NCBI RefSeq assembly: GCF_019649055.1
Contig: NW_026570373.1
Span: forward strand, 1-64,000
Origin: Paramacrobiotus metropolitanus
Lineage: Eukaryota > Tardigrada > Eutardigrada > Parachela > Macrobiotidae
Length of the DNA: 64,000 nt
Direction of reading: 5' to 3'
Below, piece after piece: positions 56,725-64,000 of the stretch; the stretch's first letter is position 1, and the number at the start of each line of letters is the position of its first letter. Made by a program: the position numbers and the translations under genes. Below the pieces are notes generated by a model. The model saw nothing but the letters and a program-made list of their open reading frames with translations, did not search any database and was not told the origin of the DNA.

Positions 56725-57200
56725 TGCATGGCGCCGTTGCACTACGGTTTCATCTCCAATTTGCAGGAATAGTGGGGATATGCCTTTGCCATGCTGTTGT
56801 TAAAATAATTATTTTTAATGTTGATCGGTATAGAACATTGCTGAATCATTATCTGCCTTCTTTTTTAGCCGGCATTTCCGTGTCCGCTTCGCGATGTACC
56901 TACAGAAACGCCGGAAATTGCGCCAACGGTGACGTTGTACCATGTAACAGGCCATCGCCCGCGTAGCGGCTAACGTTTCAGAATGTCGGACAAGGGATAG
57001 AAGGCATTTTAGCAGTGCTTCCTTGATATCTGCACAATCCCGTTGCGGGATTGTGCGAAATCGGAAAAATTTTGGGCCGAGATAGGGTGCACTTAAATAG
57101 TATGGGGATGCTTCGAAACGGTAACTGCGGCTTGCACAGACCGATCAGCTTTGAGCGTAGTATGATGGCTTTGTTTAGTATGGAGGTTTCGAGCTGCAGC
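56725..57200 (+). repeat. Dispersed repeat copy, target of the P-like element
   Basis: GCGCCGTTGCACTACGGTTT start, 'GCCATCGCCCGCGTAGCGGC' and GAGCGTAGTATGATGGC end (57157-57173). The P-like transposon is inserted just downstream. Confidence 0.6.
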
Positions 57201-57205
57201 CATCC

Positions 57206-57212
57206 ACAACGT
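57206..57212. repeat. 7 bp target duplication (left), ACAACGT
   Basis: It is identical to 62696-62702 at the other end of the P-like element. Confidence 0.8.
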
Positions 57213-57241
57213 CAAGGTATCTTCACTTAACCGGTATAACC
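57213..57241 (+). repeat. Left terminal inverted repeat of the P-like element
   Basis: 29 bases, identical to the complement of 62667-62695. Confidence 0.9.
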
Positions 57242-58244
57242 CGTAGTGCTATTTTACCGCAGAGTGAGCGTGATGCGGAATTTGGTGGTGTATTGGCTAC
57301 CGCTCGAAGTTTAGTACACTGGCTCTGCAACTGTGACGCACTCCCTCATGACGTTTTTGAATTTGCTCTTCACGATCCCGGTTGATCTTATCTTGACAAA
57401 CAATATTATTTGATCTACATCTATCGTTTACATAAGTTCTCGACTCCAGATTGTTTCAGCTTTTGAATACATACAAAAAAACCGTAGTTGCAGTGGTTTT
57501 TCGTTGTATTGGCGGACGGAGGCTAGTGACTTCTTGGTAATCCCTTCTCATTCCTTCTTGCCCGATCTTCGTTTCTGACACAGGTGAGCAACAGGTACTC
57601 TGCTGGGTCTTTCGTTGTTTTCCTGCTGTTTACTCATATTTGTCCGTGCTTGCACGTCTAACAGCACTGTATACCAGTGCCTGACCATAAAAACGAAAAT
57701 GCTGGCCATTTGAGTTTTTCCGTCTCACGGTATAAGAGCAGGAAACGGCATTTTCGTTTTTTTTAAAAACCACGTGATTGTTTGTCACGTGGTCAGAACA
57801 TTACGTCATGAGCATTATCGCTGTCTAAATGCCAACCCTTCTGTTTACGCTGGACTTCAGAATGGTGCTACATACGTCGGTGTTTCTCATATTTTGGCCA
57901 CTTCAAGTACATGTTTATATCTCGGTCACCTGGTCTTAAAATTTCCGGACAAACAAGAATAACAGAAATAAGCAGCTGTCTTTGTAAAAACTTCGTTCAC
58001 GAATTTTAAATCATGAATTCAAAAAAATCAGAGTTACAAGAATTGGGCTGGGAGTGTAAAATAACCGCTCTTTCACGTTTGCAAATTTAGGAATCTAAAA
58101 TTTCAACATTTTCAGTTTTGTTCTAATGACTATTGACCAGTGAAAAACCCGTTGTGCGTTCGGCAGCTATGTATGAAGCACGCCGCTTGAAGGGTTGTGT
58201 AAATGACTGGTGACCGAAATATGAAATAGTGTCGATTTTGTAGA
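57242..58244 (+). other. 5' non-coding part of the P-like element
   Basis: About 1 kb without a credible ORF. It holds the subterminal inverted repeats near 57690-57800 that could act as transposase-binding sites, by analogy with P elements. Confidence 0.5.
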
Positions 58245-58912
58245 ATGGCCTTCTCCAACTACGAAATCCTCCGAATTCCTCAGCTCTTAATGCAGGAGCT
58301 GGAGGCCGAAAACATTGCCCTGAAAAAGAAGCGCACCGGAACAATGCTGAACGCGCTGGCTTCAAGAAACAAATTCGGGATTTGTCGACCGAGAATACTC
58401 TCTACAAGCATCGCCTAACTGGAAGCAAAATTACATCCGACGAAGTCCTGTTCACCTTTGCAAACATGGCTACGCTTGATGGTAACGTGGAGCACTTCTC
58501 GGAGCAGTTCGTCTCCATCTTTGAACGCCGGAATAAATTGACTTCGCTTGAAAAGTCGTACGTGTTCTGGCGCGATAGACTGGCACAGCATTTTCTCCCG
58601 GACAATCTTCTAGCAACACTTCGCGCTCTTTTGCAGCCGAAACTGTTTCGTTTCCGGAACTTCTGTCTGGAGGAACAACAGTTTCAAGAAGACGTGCGCT
58701 GGGGTTATTTGTTAACGATTCTTGTGAACAATTGCAATAACCATAACGCCATGCGTAAAGTTCTGGAAGACCAAGAAGTTCGTGTTACAGAATTAGCAGA
58801 ACAGAATATTGGTGTTGGCAATTTGGAAAAACTGAAAACTGCGTCTCAAAAATTCGCGAACGATCGCGGGCGTGATGCTACTCTGCTTCCGAAGTTGAAG
58901 TTTCTGCTGTAA
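58245..58912 (+). CDS. Unrecognised coiled-coil ORF carried by the P-like element (one frameshift)
   Basis: The ATG at 58245 opens MAFSNYEILRIPQLLMQELE then AENIAL. At the A-run CTGAAAAAGAAG (58320-58331) the reading must slip by -1 to continue EKEAHRNNAERAGFKKQIRD, LSTENTLYKHRL and on to a stop at 58910-58912, about 221 residues. The N-terminal third has heptad-like Leu/Ala spacing (coiled coil). The remainder is helical and charged, with 'SYVFWRDRLAQHFLPDNL' and 'FRFRNFCLEEQQFQEDVRW'. AATAAA follows at 58918-58923, six bases past the stop, so it looks like an independent transcription unit ahead of the transposase. I know no such protein in P elements. It may be a captured host gene or a transposition accessory. 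The frameshift may be a decay mutation, an assembly error or programmed slippage. It is much less decayed than the transposase. Confidence 0.6.
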
Positions 58913-58917
58913 AGTTA

Positions 58918-58923
58918 AATAAA
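58918..58923 (+). promoter_or_regulatory. Polyadenylation signal AATAAA behind the accessory ORF
   Basis: It lies six bases after the stop codon of the 58245-58912 ORF. Confidence 0.5.
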
Positions 58924-59162
58924 TATTGACGTGAAGGTGAATAAATATTCAGTGAACTCATCTGATTTGGCATTTAATAAACATAAATACCTGTAGCCTC
59001 TGTACGATCTTCCTAATATCTTCGCTGATTGTTCGTGAATGAGAAACCCTAAAAAACAATTGAATTTTTTGATTTGCGATTTGCAGAATGGGTTGATGTC
59101 GATGTGAAGCATCAGGTTGTCAGAATTTTCGGTCAAAACGCCAGTCTGCGGTAGAGTCGAAG

Positions 59163-62100
59163 CAGAAATTTCACCAGTTTCCTGACGCGAAACCCGATTC
59201 TAGCCTTATTATCTCTGGGTTGCCTTCGTTAAGAAAGGGCCTTACTGGAAGCCGAATACCTATTCACGCGTGTGTTCCGACCGTTTTCACCGGGATTGCT
59301 ACGAGACTGTTGTGGGAGGACACTTAGGGCTGAGAACAACAGCAGTGCAGTCTATTCCTCTGGCATATACTCCAGTTCAGCCTAATGACTCTGCACTTTT
59401 TGTGTGTGTACAAGATGAATTACCGGGACCCTCAGCTAGTGCTCCAGTTTTACTCATCGGCCGTGGCAAACGGCCCTTGCATTCGTCTGGTGAACTGCCA
59501 CGTTCAGACAAGAAGTTCAACCTTAACAACAGCATCAGCGAATGGAACGTGAGTTTTGGATCTCTGTCAGCCGCTGACCCGTTTGAAATGAACAACAACG
59601 AAATAATAAATGACGCAGAATTCAGCTTTTTAATGTGGGAGAGTAATTTGGGTTTACTACGCCTCCCCGCTCTTTAGAATGCCTTTGTATCGGAACCAGG
59701 AAATCCGGTTACAGTTTTGCAAATGGATCCGCATACGTTTGAAAACATTTATACGATTTGAATCTTGAACACGCTGGAAGTAGTAGTGCGCGTGCGTAAT
59801 AAAATGTACACGGGAAGAGATATCACTGTTGCGCCAGTTACCAGCTTTCAGAGTATTGTGGACCTTGCCTCCTTTCTGGATTCTAGCACTCTTTGCCCTA
59901 CTTTCAAAGGCAATCCAAAATGTGAACTTGGCACTTGCATACCTAGGAAACGAAAAGAAGTGTTGTAAGTCATGCAAGGAATACCGAAAGCAGTATATTG
60001 CCACAGCAAGTTATGTTAAAACGTTGCGCATGTGCTCGGAGTCAGTTTCCAAGGAACAGCGCGCACTGAAAGCCAGAATTTCGCGTAGAGATTCCAAGAT
60101 TCGAAAGCAAGATGCTGAGCTCGAATACCTTCGTGCAGCGGCCAAGGATCTGAAAGATTCGAATTTAATTCCTGAAAGCTCCAAAGACCTCCTTGCAGAA
60201 TTTCTCGACATATCTCGGAAACACAATTTCGATCCCACGAAATACGATGTCGATTATATGGATTTCGCAGTCCTACTCGATTACTATAGCCCAAGAGCTT
60301 ATATCTTTTTGCGTGATCGTGGAATACCGTTACCTCATCCGAACTAGATAGGATTGCGGGTAGCGCGATTCTCTAAAGACACCGGATTTGACAAACTTAT
60401 ATTGCACTGCGTGGATCATTGGGCAGAAAATCAACCGGAGGATGAACGAGATTTTTCGTTATCTTTGGATGAGCTGCAGCTGAGTCGGCGTAATAATCAA
60501 TATGTCGAATCGGAAGATCGCGTACTGGGACTAGTGGACTTTGGAAAGCATAAGGCTGACCTCGCAGAGGAAGAGTTCATGAAACCAGCTGACCATGCGT
60601 TGGCGGTTTGCATAAGGAGTATAAAGCGAAAACTATTTCAGCCAATCGGCATCTTCTTCTCCAATTCGCAGACGCCTGGTCATATCTTGAAAAAAATCAT
60701 TGAGGAAGCTATTGAGCTCTTAGATCAGACAAAAATACGGATTCGATTGCTCATTTTTGACGCGGGAACTGGAAACATAAAAGCCTTAAAGGAACTGGGG
60801 TTTTTGTTTAAAAAATACCGTGGAAATCCCACAGTGGAATCAACAACAAGCCTCGGTACATCATCATTGATCCCCCACATGACTGGAAAAACGTTCGGAA
60901 TCAGATGTTCAAGCGGAATTGTCAGTCACAAGAAGTTAACAGCAGACTTTTAAAGGCAAGTGCCAAACGATCACAAAAATTGCATTGCAAATATGTTTTA
61001 AAAAAGTAGACATTATATTGAGCATCGTAAAATAGTCAATATTGCAGTTTATCGATCCGGGCGGGAACTTTTACACAAACGAAACGGAAAGATCTTGCAT
61101 GCAGACTTTGGCCATTTTCGCCAGATGTATGATCTCGATACGCATGCAGACCTGAAAGGCTGCAAATGCACCCTCATCTGAAGAGCCCGATGGTGCATCC
61201 GGATGGTTTCAATCAAAAGCGAGTTCATTATGCGGTTGTTTTGTTGACAGCCTCTTCTGCACGCACTCTCGCTCTGTTGGAAGAAATGAAACTGATGCAC
61301 GGCACTCGCTGAACCCAAGAACTCTGCTTGTTTTTAAACGATGTCAGTGATCACATGAAATCGTGTTTGGGATATCCACACCCTGGACGTCAACCTATCC
61401 GATTTGAAAATGAAGTTTTGGATAAATTACTACAGCACTGAAACAGGTTGCTTCTCTGGAAGAAAAATGTGACCAGAAAGACAGGATCTGCGATATTACA
61501 ATCGACCATCTTGTCGTAACGCTCGATAGCATTTGAATGCTATCTATGGAACTTCTGGCAGGAGGATTGCAATATGTGCAGACGTAGAACTTTAACAACG
61601 ATATGCAAGAGGTAGCAAATTGCATATTTAATTCCTTTTTTTTCTGGAGTGCTTTTCTAATTTCCACATTCGATTGCAGAGGTATTTTTCTCAGTGTCGA
61701 CAGCTGGGTGGCGCGAGTAATAATCCGACGGTGCAAAATATGCTCGCGATTTTTCGAATCTTATCTTTCCATAACATGCAGAAAATGTACGAGCATCTAC
61801 GGACTAACATAGAACACCAGCAAGATGAGACAGTTATCGGTTCGATGAATATTTTGGAATTATCCGCTGAGTATGCAAAAAAGTTGGAAGCTGCAAAAAC
61901 TTTGGCACTACTTTCGCAGTCGGGGCCGGATGTTCCCGAATTGGACTTTGGCCTGGAAGGCATCCAAGCCAATACGACCGTTCAAAATGTGGTTTACTTC
62001 CTCAGCGGTTTTACGTCCAAAAAAAAAAGAACTGGAGGCACAAGTTTGTGACGCTTGCCGTGTGGAGTTGTTTTGGTTGGACTGTTCTGGAGGAACGCCT

Positions 62101-62478
62101 GACTTCACTAAGCTAACCGAAATGAAGGATTGTGGGGGATTGAATTTCGTTGGAGACACCTTTCACACGATGGTGTGCAGTTTGGAAACGATTTTTCAAA
62201 ATCGTATTGATAAGGTTTTGTACCTCTCTCCCAGGCAGTCTCTTTTGGCATACGCGGAGAAGTACATTATGGCAGATATTCTCGCCAAGAAAAACAATCT
62301 TCGGTCTCCTTGTGTTGCTAACTGTTCTTGGGCTGATATTTTTCGCAAAAGTGCATCGTGTTATTTCCAAATTAGAATTCATTTTTACACCAAGTGGTTG
62401 AATGACAAAGTTGGTAAGAAGTGGTCGAAAAGTGCGGACGCCCGAAAGCGAAAGGTAAAAATTCACACTGGGCAGTGA
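59163..62478 (+). pseudogene. THAP/P-element-type transposase, decayed
   Basis: The pieces appear in family order. A THAP zinc finger: KFHQFPDA at 59163, then in another frame W-V-A-F-V-K-K-G-P-Y-W-K-P and VCSDRFHRDCYE to about 59330, including the W, P and CSxxF hallmarks; the first C-x-x-C pair is not found. A coiled region follows: VSKEQRALKARISRRDSKI (60046-60110). Then RDRGIPLPHPN, an in-frame TAG (60345), and VARFSKDTGF. The catalytic-core landmarks are IGIFFSNSQTPGHILKKII, LLIFDAGTGNIKALKELG and, shifted, YIIIDPPHDWKNVRNQMF. Next come PHLKSPMVHPDGFNQKRVHY and 'ELCLFLNDVSDHM', then YFSQCRQLGGASNNPT, VVYFLSGFTSKKK and, past an A10 run that shifts the frame, LTEMKDCGGLNF to TGQ-stop at 62478. 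The protein would bind the element's ends and cut and paste it in the nucleus. At least four frameshifts and several stops disable it. Confidence 0.85.
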
Positions 62479-62499
62479 AATTGTATTAATGCTGTTGAT

Positions 62500-62505
62500 A
62501 ATAAA
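62500..62505 (+). promoter_or_regulatory. Polyadenylation signal AATAAA of the transposase unit
   Basis: 22 bases downstream of the transposase stop and inside the element. Confidence 0.6.
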
Positions 62506-62666
62506 ATGCTGATCGAATGAAAATAAAACGGAGATGCCGTACGTCGTACGGAATTGTGTGTGCAAGCTACGTAACGTATGGCCGACGTAGTGCAGAGTGT
62601 ATCCTGACGTATCAAGCGGTAGCCAATGCACCATCCAGCAACCCAGCACGCGTGCTATACTGGACC

Positions 62667-62695
62667 GGTTATACCGGTTAAGTGAAGATACCTTG
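62667..62695 (-). repeat. Right terminal inverted repeat of the P-like element
   Basis: Perfect complement of 57213-57241; followed by ACAACGT (62696-62702), the right copy of the target duplication. Confidence 0.9.
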
Positions 62696-62702
62696 ACAAC
62701 GT

Positions 62703-63110
62703 GTATTTCGCCGAAACTAGCATTACTTCTTGTGTTAAAGTGATTTTTCCTTTAAGTTCCCTTCCCACTACAGTATATTTTATCTAACCTTTTTTTAAGT
62801 TTCTTTAAGATTTTCTTTCATCTTGTTTTCGTATCAACGTTTCCTATTAGACGAACTTTAGCTTATTTAATGAATATTAAATATATTAACAACAAAATGT
62901 TCAGTTAATACTTTGCCTAAGCACATAACTTTTTAATCAGTCATAATCGTTGTTTATGGTTCAAAAATGCAAGACATATTACGTGTAACCTCTGTGAGAC
63001 CCATAACTCGATGGTCTCCGTAAGAAACTTTATGGAAAAAAATATGATCAATTTTTATAGCATTTCTTTTTATGATTTTCGGCAGAGGGTAACCGATCAC
63101 AACAAGATTT
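62703..63110. other. Spacer, no gene seen
   Basis: AT-rich flank of the P-like element. Confidence 0.4.
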
Positions 63111-63111
63111 T

Positions 63112-63230
63112 TTACTTTTGAAAATTTCTGGCCGAGAACGATGCGCGCTCGCCGCACGAGGATACGTCAGCGGGTTAACGACAGCCAGTATCGCTACATT
63201 ACCTTGCAGTGTAGTAGAATGGCTTTGCTT
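63112..63230 (+). repeat. Tail of the dispersed coding-like module
   Basis: 'GAAAATTTCTGGCCGAGAACG' region reads ENFLAEND-A-R-S-P-H-E-D-T and ends GTGTAGTAGAATGGC, as at 35.8, 38.6 and 46.6 kb. Confidence 0.6.
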
Positions 63231-63425
63231 GCACCAGCCTCATCAGTATTGAGCCGAAAAGTCTGTCCGGTATGTGCAACCTTACAATTAGACACACATT
63301 AGAATTTTTTTAATTCGAATTCCATTTCAACTATTTTTGACCTTTTAACGCACTTTTGAACTTATAAAAAATATTAGTTACCAGCCACGATCGCTGTGTG
63401 AGCTTTCTTTAACTTTTTGTATAAA

Positions 63426-63500
63426 TTATAAAATGCCTGCGCAGGCATTTTATAAAATATAAAAAAATAAATTTTTTTTATAAAATACGCGCGTATTTTA
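63426..63500. repeat. Two perfect palindromes in AT-rich DNA
   Basis: 63426-63455 is a 30 bp perfect palindrome centred on CCTGCGCAGG. 63481-63500 is a 20 bp palindrome TAAAATACGCGCGTATTTTA. Both carry alternating C/G centres and TTTATA-type arms. Confidence 0.85.
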
Positions 63501-63539
63501 AACCGCACTTTTGTAGTTTATTTACATAATTACAGTGCG

Positions 63540-64000
63540 CGGTGGTTAATAATTTACGATCTGGAACTTATCAGGATTTTCGTGGGAATTTATTTTTACT
63601 CCTGGTGAAATTTCTTGAGTTTTTAAATATTAAGAACATTCCACACGCTATGCTACACATATTACAGCTAATTATACAGAATCGATATAAACCGGAAAGT
63701 AAAAAGTGTGGCCTTTTACCGTCACAAATATGTACAGTACAAAAATTGTGGATCGAAAATAAGAGAGGACGTTTTAGCTAATTAATGGTTGTATGTAACA
63801 CAGTAACAATTCATCAAAATTGTATGTATTCCTGATTGCTCTAGCCACAATTCATCAAAACTTTGCCATCGTTCTACAACTGCCTGATAATTTTTCAGAT
63901 TATTGCGATAATGATGATGTACATGTGCGATATTCTGGAGATACGTATGAGCATTTTGCCCGTAATTTTGTAAATTAAATCTAAAATTCTTAATTAAATT
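63540..64000. other. Window end, no gene called
   Basis: A 79-codon open frame (63542-63781) is Leu/Asn-rich and shows no domain. 'GCCATCGTTCTACAAC' (63868) is a repeat scrap. Confidence 0.35.

Larger units (their letters stand above)
57213..62695 (+). mobile_element. P-element-like (THAP) DNA transposon, 5.48 kb
   Basis: Perfect 29 bp inverted ends (57213-57241 and 62667-62695, beginning CAAGGTATCTTCACTTAACC) are flanked by ACAACGT on both sides. Inside, in order on the plus strand: an unrecognised ORF (58245-58912), a THAP domain and a P-type transposase (59163-62478), and AATAAA at 62500-62505. P elements usually make an 8 bp duplication; 7 bp is seen here. Subterminal inverted repeats are present: AAACGAAAATGC (~57690) faces GCATTTTCGTTTT (~57750), followed by a CACGTGATTG../CACGTGG pair. 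Intact ends with a broken transposase suggest a moderately recent insertion that has lost autonomy. Confidence 0.9.

Noticed and set aside
57213-62695. Alternative that the 57.2-62.7 kb block is a host THAP gene
   Set aside because: Perfect inverted ends, a target duplication and the P-type catalytic landmarks show it is a transposon.
1-64000. tRNA or rRNA genes
   Set aside because: I looked for A/B-box-like clusters with paired arms and for conserved rRNA words by eye and found none I could defend; a covariance-model scan would settle this.

Overview
This window is eukaryotic. It has spliced genes with GT-AG introns, TATA and AATAAA signals, long AT-rich spacers and many decayed transposons. 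A 7-TM gustatory-receptor-like gene, a THAP/P-element-type transposon and Tigger, hAT and Mutator-like elements together suggest an invertebrate, probably an ecdysozoan such as an arthropod or tardigrade. I cannot name the species. Gene density is low and most of the sequence is repeat-derived.

Layout. 0-0.2 kb: the last exon of a GC-rich housekeeping-like gene. 0.8-6 kb: dispersed repeats, with a hAT-type MITE and a retroelement fragment inserted into a repeat whose uninterrupted copy lies 1.5 kb upstream. 7.3-9.3 kb: a complete three-exon receptor gene, followed by a broken relative (9.9-10.36 kb) that ends where a Tigger-like element begins (10.36-11.46 kb). 11.5-17.7 kb: mostly non-coding, with minisatellites and foldback structures. 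17.7-18.3 kb: two exons of an unrecognised cysteine-rich protein. 18.3-47.7 kb: a dense field of one complex repeat family. Its GC-rich parts keep a degraded protein-coding consensus, and it is interleaved with MITEs, a GCTCG-rich foldback element and CCTAAGAAA satellite elements. 47.8-50.3 kb: an ankyrin-like relic and a well-defined two-exon gene for a secreted Gly/Gln/Pro/Asn repeat protein. 50.8-51.6 kb: a second retroelement relic, on the minus strand. 52.05-54.0 kb: a 1.95 kb element with ~100 bp inverted ends and a 9 bp target duplication. 57.2-62.7 kb: a 5.5 kb P-element-like transposon with perfect 29 bp inverted ends, a 7 bp target duplication, a decayed THAP transposase and a separate unrecognised ORF.

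The genes do not form a pathway or operon. The window shows a genome shaped by several transposon classes inserting into one another. The most novel-looking points are the extra ORF inside the P-like element, the repeat family with a hidden coding consensus, the CCTAAGAAA/GAGTCA foldback elements and the GPNQQ-repeat secreted protein. Functional calls rest on motifs recognised by eye; no database search was run.
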